A DNA stretch of 64,000 nucleotides, from NCBI GenBank assembly GCA_037975125.1, contig CM075853.1, positions 88,794,395 through 88,858,394 of the forward strand, given 5' to 3'. Positions within the stretch are counted from its first letter, which is position 1, and every line of letters starts with the position of its first letter. The stretch is from Latrodectus hesperus. Its lineage: Eukaryota; Arthropoda; Arachnida; Araneae; Theridiidae. Below, piece after piece: positions 42,830 through 53,149 of this stretch. Position numbers and translations under genes: made by a program. Under the pieces are notes generated by a model that saw nothing but the letters and a program-made list of their open reading frames with translations, had not been told where the DNA came from and ran no database searches.

Positions 42830-44363
42830 CACTGCTCAAAACAGTTAAAAGATATTGCAAGTTTTACATAAAATAAAGATATAAACAAATTTCTTTTGCT
42901 GAAAATGGAAGAAGAGAATCACAAATGAAAATTTTTTCTGATTTTCAAATTGTGGAGTATGCTAATTTTGAGTTCTACGTCAAAAACGTCACTTCAGCAG
43001 CAGTAAATGAAATTTGACTTTCAACTGAATAAAAGAAAATGAATACAAGGATGATCGGTATTCAGTGACTGCTTTGTTTCGATGAGTACGATGTCTCAGC
43101 AAAGTCATTTAACCGATTCAGAATCTGGGAGATTTGTTGGTTGGTTAAAAGGGGGCCAAACTCAAACCGGAGTAGTGCAAGCCACTGGAGTGTTACAAAG
43201 TGTGATTTCCAGGGTCTGGAACCGTTTTTTGGAGACTGGAAGTGCAGGCCGAAGACCAGGGCAAGGTCGTAGGCGGGCAACAACGCCGAATGAAGATCTT
43301 TATTTAGTGTTAACGGCTCGAAGACACCGAAATATGAACGCTACTGTTCTCCAACAACACCTTCGCTCGGCTACTGACACCACGGTTTCAACTCAGACTG
43401 TCTGAAACCGGCTCCATGTTGTAGGTCTGTATGATCGCCGACCGATGGTATGTGTTAAACTAACATCAAGGCATCGTCACGACCACAGGGAGTGGGCAAC
43501 AGAGCATGTGAACTGGAGGAGAAATGAATGGAGCAATGTTCTTTTTTCTGACGAATCCCGTTTTTATGTTCATCCTGATAATAGGCGTATTTTCATCATG
43601 AGGGACCGTGGCAGTAGGAATAATCCAGCGTTCGTGCACGAAAGTGTCAGATTTGGCGGTGGGGGAGTGTTGGTATATGGTGGCATCTCCATTGACGGGC
43701 GTACGAACCTCTATATCATTTGAGATGGACCTCTGTCTGGTCGCCGATATAGGGATGAGATCCTCAGACCCATTGTAGTCCCTTACGCTGCAGCAATCGC
43801 AGATGACTTCATTTTAATGGACGATAACTGCGGGCCATATCATGCTAACCTGGTGGAGGATTTCCTTTTCAAGGAAGGAATCATACGAATGGAATGGCCA
43901 ACGTGTTCTCCAGACATGAATCCCACAGAGCACGTTTGGGATGCTCTAGGAAGATGAGTTGCTGGCCACAAACCACCCCCACAAACTCTCCAAGAACTGG
44001 AAAGAGCTCTTCTGGAAGAGTGGGACATAATACCCCAGCTCTTGATTAATAGCCTCATTGATTCCCTGCCTCAAAGGTGTTCAACGTTGCTGGCCGTCCG
44101 TGGAAACCATTCTCCCTACTGAAAATGACTTCCTTTGAAGACACCACCTTTTCTTATTCTTTTTTTCTCATGTGCACAAATTGTGTTTTTTTCCTTTTGT
44201 ACACAAATGCGCAAAAAAAAAATGCATTTTTTTCTGTCAAACATGTGTAATTTATTCTCATATAACCTACTACGTCTGACGACCACGTATCAATCAGCTA
44301 AAAAGTTTTACAGCCACAAGATCAACCTAAAACCGCAATATCCTTTAATTGTTTTAAGCAGTG
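42830..44363 (+). mobile_element. Tc1 element with clean TIRs and TA target duplication
   Basis: The left end CACTGCTCAAAACAGTTAAA and the reverse complement of the right end CACTGCTTAAAACAATTAAA match at 18 of 20 positions and continue with AGATATTGC and GGATATTGC. TA flanks both ends (42828-42829 and 44364-44365). At 1534 bp with one transposase in a single continuous frame this is a near full-length copy and the least damaged transposase in the window. Confidence 0.93.
43082..44122 (+). pseudogene. Tc1 transposase, one frame interrupted by three TGA codons
   Basis: The frame from 43082 (or the ATG at 43091) runs to the TGA at about 44120 without a frameshift. Motifs in order: helix-turn-helix (GRFVGWLKGGQTQTGVVQAT), the linker RRPGQGRRRATT with an AT-hook/GRPR-like basic patch, VLFSDESRF (first Asp, 43550-43552), GGGGVLVYGGIS, LMDDNCGPYHA (second Asp) and SPDMNPTEHVWDALGR (Glu). 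The triad is therefore intact and spaced as DD34E. Three in-frame TGA codons at 43403-43405, 43721-43723 and 43958-43960 break it. Each stands where Arg is expected from the family. The length, about 345 codons, is normal for Tc1. Confidence 0.93.
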
Positions 44364-44499
44364 TATATTAGACTTTGTATCCACTTTCGTCAGTTTATTG
44401 TTTTTTTAATTTATTATGTCTTTATGAGCTAGAACCCAAATAATTTGAAGTGCTGTACAGAATTTTGAAACCTGACATATTTTGTGTTTTAATCTTAGG

Positions 44500-47400
44500 A
44501 TTATACTTGCTGATTTTTGATTACATTCTATAAGGGAGAAAAAAGAGCAGATTTACGATATCTATACATTATTTTTCATTTTTTATTTTAGAAACTTATT
44601 TATTGCTTGACCAATTGCAAGCGCTTCGTCAGAAAAGACTGAATTTATGTTATTTAATGTCTATCCAAATGATCCCTCCACAGACCATGCAGCAATGAAT
44701 GTGATGTCCTCTTCTTTGGATTCATTTTTGGCCATTCTGTGAGGGTGGTCTGGCAGTCTTTTGTCAAAATCATTAAAATATTGTATAATTTTTTGATTGG
44801 TAAAAGATTTATTCTAGAAATCCTAATAATCTAAGTAGATAGAACAGTTTGTTGGAAAATGAATTTGTGGATAAAAAGTGAATGAAATACGAGAATTTAA
44901 TGCTTTTCTAATTTATTATATTTAGCAGAGGTATATGATAATCCTAATCAGAAAAATAACTGAAATTTTAAATAATATTTTTAAGTGATGAATGTTGTCT
45001 CAAAGAGATATATTTGAATCAGAATCTGTTTGACATTTTCCAAATTGAGATTCTATAGTACCTGTATTTGCAATTTTTATGCAGGGAAACATTCAGAGTC
45101 CATTTAGGTAGACCTAAAGTGGTTCTTAAACCAGATATTTGTATTATTTCCAAAAGTTTTATAACCGAAGGATTTTTTTAGGCAAAATATATTGTGTGAG
45201 AAATGAAGAATACTGCCGACAGATGATTTTACTAGTTGAATTAAATGACGCAATCTTGCCCAGTAATTTTTATCAGAAAGTATTTTAAAAATGTTTATTC
45301 TTTTATTTGCTTTACTTTTTTAATATGTTACGAAAGGACGAAAATATCCACTTTTTATAAATATTGCTATTAGGAATTTTACGCTATCTTTCTATTGAAA
45401 TGTTCCATTATTAATCTATAATGACCAATGAGGATTACCTCTACGCCCGAATAAGTTGACTGCTGACCACTTCTGATAGGATATTTGTAATTTTCAATAT
45501 TTACATCAGATCTCTATTTTATATAGAGTTTTTTCTTGACTATTTTTAAGTTTTCATTTGTACAGTAAATAAGAATGTCATCTGCATATATCATATATTT
45601 AAAACCATGAGATGGATTTAAGAAAATCTGACATAAAAATAGTAAATAAAATAGGAGACAATACACTACCCTGGGGAACACCCTTTTGATGAATGATGTA
45701 TTTCATCATCTTTTTGTTAACCTCCTGTCTTGCAAGAAACAATAAATCCATTTAGTTATTTTACCAGTTATCCTTTAGGCATTTGTAGATCAACCTATCA
45801 ATATAAACAGCCATAAGCAGATTATATATCTAGTGATATCTTTCGGATATCATTGAAAATATCTTTTGGGTTTTTGCTTGATGCAGATTATAACGAAGAA
45901 GTTGTACTGGGGTTCGACTGCTTTTGAAGGGTACGGAAAAGAGATGGCAATCTTCTATCTTCTGATTATAAATTAGGAAGTTTATGTGATTCAATATGAC
46001 TAGATACTTTCAAAACTTTTGGCAGAGACAGAGGTTGAAGATATAGGGCGGTAAGAATTTATTGTGGACTGGCAGTTGGTTTTCTGGGGTTTGGTTTGGG
46101 AATTGGTATAATGATTGATGATTTCCATCTGTTAGGAATTGAATATTGATCATAAATGTCATTGAAAACTTGGATTACTTGGTGAGAGTTTACTTCATTT
46201 AAGGATTTGAATATCTTAGCGGAAGTATTAACTTTCCTGATGTGGATATTCTAGATTTCTTTATTGGTAATTTAAGATCGGTGATTGTAAATTTGTTCCC
46301 TGTGGATATTCCATTGACCTAATTAATCAATTAGGATTGAATCATGGTGTATTGTGTTGCTGAAATGTATTGCAAAAGCCTCACTTTAGGATTTTGGTGA
46401 GTATAGTACTTGATTATTCTAATTTATTACAAGGCTGGAGTTTTGGATATCTTTGCATTGACGATTCATAAAAATAAATATAAGGAATAACAGATGCGGG
46501 TTTTGCTGCTTCTTGCAGACATCATCCCATTATTTGGTTTTAGAAGATTTTATTTTTATAATTTATTTTATTACATATATTCAGACTTGTATGCTTGATT
46601 CTTGAGATCCGCTTGTAAGTCTTCGTCGATAATAGGACAAATAGCACAATGACAGATGTACAACCACAGAAGAATAAGGAAGAAAACACCCAGGGCCACG
46701 GTGGGAATCGAACCCACACTCCTACGCTCTCAAGCGATTAGCGGTGATGCTTTAGACCACTCAGCCACGGAGCGCCCAGAAGATTTTATCTTTATTTTTC
46801 AGAAAATTTGTGTACATGATCGAATTCCTGGTTTTTAAAGTATTGCTGGCCTTTTTTAGATAGGCGTTTTTTAGAAATGAAAATTTAATACATAGGTTAT
46901 TCCACGATGGTGGGTACTCCTTTTCTGGTATGGACTGAATTGCAATATTATGAAAACAGTCGTACAAATTATTAATTTCAGTATTCAACCCCTTTATAAA
47001 TTTGATCAGTAATTTCCTTTCATCTGCAAACCCTATGTACTCTTGGAATTTAAACTAAAAGATGAACATCAATGGTGAGAGGGAAATGATTCTGAAAAAT
47101 GAGCTTCCTCAACTGTGATGTAGAACTGCGGAAATAAATTAAACAAACAAACTGAGAGGTCTATAAGTGAAAGTTTTTCCCTAAGAAAAATATGTGTAGA
47201 AATAGATGAATTCAGAAATAGTGCTGATTGATCCAGTTTGTCAATTTTTGTCCTCGAGGAGTGCTTATTTCAACGCTTCATAAACCATGTTTGATGTTAA
47301 AATCTCCTACAATTAAGCATTTATATGATATATAATTTTGTATGTCCAGAAATTCATTATATTCAATTTTTTCTTCAGGTGAATATACATATATTTAATG

Positions 47401-48300
47401 CGGTAAATATATAACTACTGTTAAATATTTTCACAATCGGATTACTTGAGACGATAATGAGACTCACACTGCGATCACCCCCATTTCTATTTTCTGTCTT
47501 TACTATAGATGATTTTTTTAAGTTAAATAAATCACTTGGTCTAAGGAATGTTTCCCAAATAACTAATACATCTGCAGAAAGTTTCCAACTTAAATATATT
47601 TGTTTAAATTGAAACGCCACTCGCGTGCAATCTATTGCAGGATTTTCATGCTTGAATTTATGTTAATTAGTCTTTAAACATTTATATAAAAAGGATGTAA
47701 GAAAAATATATATTTGAAGACCCTTCAGATATGAAAATAAAATTAAGTGAATAAAGCAAGTAAAGATCTTTAGTTATCCAAAGGAGAAATTAGAAATCAA
47801 TCTCTCTCTTCCAAATTGATGAAGGTCCATTTGGTCTGACCAAAGTTAGTCAATGTGTTGGATTTTTTTTTTTAACAAACTTAGACTTCTTTGTTGTTTT
47901 TTTTTGTTCTCTTTCAGAAGAAGTTAGTAAAATCAAATTGGAAATTGATTCATTAGTTTTAATAAAGACATATTCATTAATTTGACTTACGGCAGAGTCT
48001 AAATATTGCTACTTATTGCACATTTCAACTCATTATGGTTCAATGCAATTTTCTAGTGAAGTTATCAATTTAAGGGCTAATTTGTCAAAAAGCCCTTGCA
48101 TTGATTCTATATTTGGGCTCGGTGTAACAAAGGAAGTTTTCTTTAAGCATGAAGTGTTTTTATTTTATAACTATCCTATTAGTTTCGCTAATTGAAAAGA
48201 TATTTTCTGCTTTAAATCTTAGTACCTTTTTTCTATAATTCTAAATGAACATTCATTATGATCATGTATATGTGAACCCGAACAATTTGACATGTCATCG
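44500..48300 (-). pseudogene. Decayed Jockey-like LINE (ORF1 tail, endonuclease, RT, RNase H)
   Basis: Minus-strand pieces lie in the expected order. Near 48290-48220 a gag-type Cys/His stretch (SNCSGSHIHDHNECSF) and then a Leu-rich ORF1 tail. At 47620-46800, endonuclease relics (VIWETFLRPSDLF, GGDRSVSLIIVS) and the post-endonuclease linker. At about 46140-45540, RT blocks: WKSSIIIPIPKP, GVPQGSVLSPILFTIFMSDF (45683-45624) and YADD (45588-45577) followed by ILIY. Near 44650-44580, DEALAIGQAINK marks RNase H. Stops and shifts abound. A SINE interrupts it between endonuclease linker and RT. Confidence 0.85.
46554..46777 (-). mobile_element. tRNA-derived SINE inserted in the LINE, with target duplication
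   Basis: On the minus strand the head begins GGGCGCTCCGTGGCTGAGTG. It has an A box (TGGCTGAGTGG, within 46767-46749) and a B box (GGTTCGATTCC, 46714-46704). Between them lies a GCTAA anticodon-loop-like segment, then a long variable arm as in tRNA-Ser/Leu. The acceptor stem pairs poorly, so it is not a functional tRNA. A body unrelated to tRNA follows and ends in AT-rich sequence. AGAAGATTTTAT occurs on both sides (46542-46553 and 46778-46789), consistent with LINE-driven insertion into the older LINE. Confidence 0.85.
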
Positions 48301-48379
48301 GATTTAAGCATATTTCTCCATGTTTTTTCCTGGTAAGATCGAGAAAAAAATATCAGAGGTCCTAGGTATAGAAGCCACG

Positions 48380-49480
48380 TAATTTACCACGTAAATAAGT
48401 TGAAACTTTACAATAAAAGACTAGAGTCAAATAATGTAATCTGCCAGGGAAAACTTAAAATGGGAGACGATTTAGAGATAAATGCTATCTCTAAATTGAA
48501 GCGGGCCCTAATGAATTTGACTATGACGAAATTAAATTAGAAGTGTCTCTGTTGAGAACAGCGAGAGGAATTGAGAAACTTATTGTAAAGGCTTTCTTGA
48601 TTTTTTTCAAATAATCCAGGGAAGATCGATGTGGTTGAGCATGATATATCAAATAAGGTTATACGGTCGAGACCGTACCGTGCATCTCATTGCCAAAATG
48701 AGATTATTGAAAGCGGAAATTGCGCTAAGATGTTAAAGTTAGGAATAATGAGGTTGTCGAATCAGGCTATAACTCACCCCTCCTCGTCGAAACTAGCTGT
48801 CGGGAACCATGTGTGGACCATCGCCGATTAAATGAAGTGATTCGACCCGATTATTATCCATTACTAAATATTGAGGAAAGGGTAAAACAGGTGGCAAGAT
48901 CGGAATTCATAATTATTTTAGATCTAGCCAAGGGATGTTAGCAGATTCCTCTAACTAAAAAGGCGCAACGCATTTACCATATCTTTCGGAAGTTTTCGAC
49001 CTTTATGTATGTCGTTTAGCCTTAAAAATGCACCATATATTTGTAAGTAAACTCATAGCCAACGTTTTAAATGGGTATGATGATTTTGCCGTCTCCTATA
49101 TTGATGATATATCTTTTCAAAGATTTGGGGCAATCACAAACATTTGTCACCACAGAATTGAGAAGGCTAAACTGATGATAAAATCATCGAAGAACCAGTT
49201 CGCTCAGAACCACTTAAAATATGTAGGTCATATGGTCTGAGGCGGGTTCAGAAACCCTGCCGAATTAAAGGTTTAACTAGTACTCGATTTTCCCCGGCTG
49301 GAAACCAAAACTAATGTCAGAGCGTTCTTGGGCCATACAGGAGCCGGAGAACAGCCATTCGTTTTCGTCTGGAAAAATTAGATTCTTCCTCCGTGTTAAC
49401 ATGTAGGTCTAAACTTCAAAACCAAGAAGCACTTATGAGAATCTAGAAAGAGACATTGCATCTCGATAAAATCCTCAGAT
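48380..49480 (+). pseudogene. Ty3/gypsy pol remnant (reverse transcriptase)
   Basis: Fragments in several frames follow the gypsy RT order. First VVEHDISNKVIRSRPYRASH, then KMLKLGIMRLSN and the region for VDYRRLNEV (seen as DHRRLNEVIRPDYYPLL). Next come ILDLAKGC, where the Tyr-Trp of the family is Cys-stop, FVSKLIANVLNGYDDFAVSY and IDDIS, then KNQFAQNHLKYVGHMV. The catalytic YIDD is preserved at about 49099-49110. Frames change repeatedly and stops intervene. Protease, RNase H, integrase and LTRs were not recognised. This is an old truncated copy and is described here only as broken. Confidence 0.85.
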
Positions 49481-50240
49481 ATAAAAATTAGGGCTTTTGA
49501 AAGCACCGGAATTTGTCTTCTTTTATCAGTAGCCTCTATAATACGAAAGCTCGCAACGACGCTTTTGTAGTTCTAAAAAATAGACATACTGTTTATTAGA
49601 CAAATAAATAAAAAAATGTCTTATGAAGCATTGATTTATCAATGTTGATATTATCTGCAAATCAGTCTATATTAAACTTCTGTCTAAACTATTATTCTAT
49701 ACCACATTCCTGCCATAAGTGTTAGTATATTGAATTTTCATGCGTTATACCCATTTTCCCCAGAATTACGGTCACAGTTTTATATATATTAGCAGATTAT
49801 ATTTTAAAATATAACTAACCACAATAACGCTCAAAAAATTAATGAAGATTTTATATTTTTCAGTCTGACAATATTCTAAATCGGTAACGGTTTTAACGCA
49901 CGATCATTTGTTTGCACACGAAGAGTAATTAGATTGGGAATTATATTTTAAAGTGTGGATTTTGAGCTACTATACATACATTCAAACTGAAGGTGGAATT
50001 CGAATCCATGTAGCATCGAATCCATGAAACCATTCGGATTACAGCACGGTCGTAAGACCATACAATTCAACAATAACCTACTTGTAATATTTTGAATCAA
50101 CATTGTACGACCAAACCGTACAAGATTGCAATCATGCACTTATTAGAAGAGAACTTTTCATATATTTTAAAGAGCATATTAGTTTCACATCATTACAATT
50201 TAAATATCATACAGATAGTTACTATGATTTACATAATTTT
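49480..50240. other. Mixed AT-rich sequence, possible degenerate SINE
   Basis: Around 49990-50080 on the minus strand, GGATTCGAATTCC (50007-49995) resembles a B box, and GAATTGTATGGTCTTACGAC upstream could be a worn A box and D arm. The spacing is right for a tRNA head, but the stems are weak and no target duplication is seen. The rest shows nothing recognisable. Confidence 0.3.
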
Positions 50241-50739
50241 ATAAACTACAAACAGGGTTCCCACATGTCCTGTAATTCTTAACTACCTTGATAAATTTAC
50301 TTTTTGTCGAAATATATAATTTTTTGAGTATTTTAATATTTTGAAAATAAAATTCATCTAAAACCAAATTGAGTGTTAACTTTAATGATACCACTAAATT
50401 GCGGCACCATCGACATTTGATTCCTCCACAATAGCTTCGTGGTGATCCAGTTCAGTAAGACCGGATGCAGTATTTAGAATTAAGTGTGCGAAACGAAGAA
50501 AAGTAATCATCAATAAGATATTTTGTAGTCAGATAGAAAAATAATCACTTAAAATCGCCTATTTGTTTCTGTCTATGCACTTATATTATATAAAATTCAC
50601 TGAATATATATTAATATTTAAATATAAAATTTTTGAGTTAAAATACATTTCTCATATCTTCCTTGGTGAAAATTGCGTATAATTTCAACGAAAAAAGGGA
50701 CGAATTTCTTTGTTTATCAGTGAAATAAAGTATTTAATA

Positions 50740-51190
50740 TGCCTGGTGGAAAGTATATTTTTAATTACCAGTGGACTCGGGAAAAGCCATACAATGATTG
50801 GCTTCTGCTTGGTTTAGAAAAAAAAGAAATTCTTAATTTTGTGGAAGAGTTTAAATCATTATAACCGATTGTAAGATTTCAAGATTGTATTGATATTTAA
50901 TTCTATTAAAGATAGAATAGATACTTTTTATTTTAACTTATTCTCAAATAGATACTTTCCATAGGCAACAATTTTAATTTGCTTTTACTACTCCATAAAA
51001 AAGAAGCAGCAGGTAAAACAAGGGAAGCGAAAAGCACTTCTTGAAGTAATTGAACTGAAAATCAAAAAGAAGCGTGTGAAAAATTATATAAATGAACTTG
51101 AAAAATGTGTAACAGAGTATGCCGAGGAAACTGAAAGAACTGGTAAATTAAAATTATCTGCAAAATCAAACATGTGTTGCTTCAGAGAGA
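50740..51190 (+). pseudogene. hAT-associated N-terminal protein fragments
   Basis: From the ATG at 50740: MPGGKYIFNYQWTREKPYND, then WLLLGLEKKE, then a stop near 50864. This resembles the opening of BED-like/hAT proteins that begin with KY.FN..W and a DWL motif. About 150 bases further on, another open stretch, KKKRVKNYINELEKCVTEYA followed by EETERTGKLKL and KSNM, forms a charged coiled-coil segment of the type found in the same proteins. The Cys-rich part between them is missing. The position just inside a hAT terminus supports the assignment. Confidence 0.5.
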
Positions 51191-51279
51191 AAAAAGGCAA
51201 CAGATAAACTCAGTATTACAAGGTAAACAAGAAAGTTTTTGCCGTTTTTAATGACCCAAAAGAACATGGTCTACAGAAA

Positions 51280-52450
51280 GGGTAGCCTATTGTTAGTCTT
51301 CGAAGTAATCATTATCAGCATCCAGCACATTCTGCTAACGTGTCTCCAGCTATGCAATCTCCTTGCGGTAAAACTCTAGCAGTTTTGAACGTAAAGTTTG
51401 GGAGTGCTTGGCATAAGTCTGCTTAATTGGTGAAGGATTTTCACGGAATATGATTTTTCTTTGAATAAAAGGGATGATAATCTGATGGTGCAAAGTAGGG
51501 TGAGTAAGGAGGATGGCACAAAGTCTCCCAAGTAATTCGCTGCACGGTATTCCTGGCCACCCATGTGACATTCGGCCTCACGTTATTGGCCAAGAACAGA
51601 TCATCTTTGCGATTAAACTGTGCTGGCTCCTTCTGTTGAAATGTTTGTTGCACACGCTTCCATTGCTGCGAATACAGGTCTGTAGTGACCGTTTGGCCCA
51701 TTGGTAGCAGCTCATGGTGAACCACTTGGCGACTAATCCCATCAGATACAAAGCATTTCTTGCGTCAATCATAGGTGGTCTTGTACGGTGCAGAACAGTA
51801 TCCTGGAGTAATAACCAATGTTTGGAACGCTTGGGAGATTCATACAGGACCCACTTTTCGTCACTGGTCAGCACTCGATTCAATATGGATGCGATATGGT
51901 GGCGAGAATGCAATGATAACCCAAGTTGTTGCTTAAGGACGTCGAATAGCACGTGAGGAATCCACTTGTTCAGCATGTATGTCTTATCTAAGCAGTGCAC
52001 ATGAAGTCTAACCCATTTCCCTGGAAACGCTTAATTGTCTAGCAAGTTCACTGCATGTTTGACAACTGTCCTCTTCAAAGGCCGCTAGCAAGGCTTCGTC
52101 ATCCAAGGTATGTGGTCGTCCACTGCAAACTTCATCAGAGGGACAAATCTCGCCATTTGAATTTGTGAAATCAATGCCTTGTCGTACGTTCATTCACAGC
52201 ACTATCCCCACAAATGCTTGACATTTTAAGCGACTTTATGCAGCAGCTGATGAGCCCACCTTGAAATCGTAAAAGCAAACACCGAACAAGCTCCAAGACG
52301 CGTCCATTTCTCTTCACTACTGTACGAATTACGATTAATGAACGTGTGCGGTAGACCTGCTCTCTTTTATAACGACTAATACTCCTACTCTCGACTGACA
52401 GGCGTCTTAACCATTTCATATACTAATTTGCATACTTATTTTCGTACTTC
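51280..52450 (-). pseudogene. mariner transposase, catalytically dead, nested in hAT
   Basis: On the minus strand, relics in order: CSGRPHTLDDEALLAAFEED and CSELARQLSVS (DNA-binding linker, 52120-52020), VLTSDEKWVLYE (first catalytic Asp, about 51870-51840), and then frame 51725-51441 with FLANNVRPNVTWVARNTVQR and HPPYSPYFAPSDYHPF. In the mariner DD34D triad the second Asp of the DNARPH motif is Asn here, and the third Asp of SPDLAPSD is Tyr, so two of three catalytic residues are lost, along with several frameshifts. Exact terminal repeats were not identified, so the borders are approximate. It is younger than the hAT it sits in. Confidence 0.85.
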
Positions 52451-53149
52451 ATTCAATAGCGGTGCGAAAACTGCAAGATCTACCTTATCTCGTAATAATG
52501 ATTTCAAAGTAAAAGTTAAGAGGTAGAAAGTTAGCCTTTTCAAGCAGTAATATTTAGTACATATAAATAATCAAGAAATGTGAAAATCTATTGAACGATT
52601 GAAGAAATAGAAAAATATAGATTGCAGATTAAAATTGTACAGTTTTAAAGTAAACAAAAAATTTTCAATTGCCTTTATTAAATAATTAAGAAAATCATCC
52701 TGTAAAATTTATTTACTAGTTGTATTTATTTTGTTCCGAATATGTATATTTATTTGAAAAGAGATAATACAAATCTTGAAATACGCAATAAATTAATAAA
52801 CAAGAATCCAATAAAAATGTTTAAAAACTCTAATATTCCTCTTTATTTCATATAGTGTATAATTCAGTATAATGTAAAATATTTTGATCATTTAAATGAA
52901 AAAAATTTTTTTTACAACTACAAATTCATTGGCTTTGGAAGTAATTATTCTCATTTATTTTTGCAATTTTTTATTATTTACAAATATGATTGAAATATGT
53001 TGCAGGTACATAATTACATGCATACTTGGTTAAGAACAATTTTTAAAATAAATTATTTAACATGGGATATCCCATGGAAATTTTTTATTAGATTCGTGGA
53101 AAACTCCTGAAATCTAATTCTTAGAAATCTGTAAGAACCTTGTACAAAG

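Larger units (their letters stand above)
50253..53142 (+). mobile_element. hAT transposon carrying a nested mariner
   Basis: The left end CAGGGTTCCCACATGTCCTG is of classic hAT form. The reverse complement of the right end reads CAAGGTTCTTACAGATTTCT and continues TAAGAATTAG, which aligns with CCTGTAATTCTTAAC on the left. TACAAA lies directly outside both ends (50247-50252 and 53143-53148), six bases of what should be an 8-bp duplication. Inside on the plus strand are N-terminal protein pieces of a hAT-like family. A mariner occupies about 51280-52450. No hAT catalytic core was recognised, so the carrier is a deletion derivative. Confidence 0.7.

Noticed and set aside
46700..46777. Functional tRNA-Ser/Leu gene
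   Set aside because: The acceptor stem pairs poorly, a non-tRNA body follows, and a target duplication brackets the whole, so it is a SINE.
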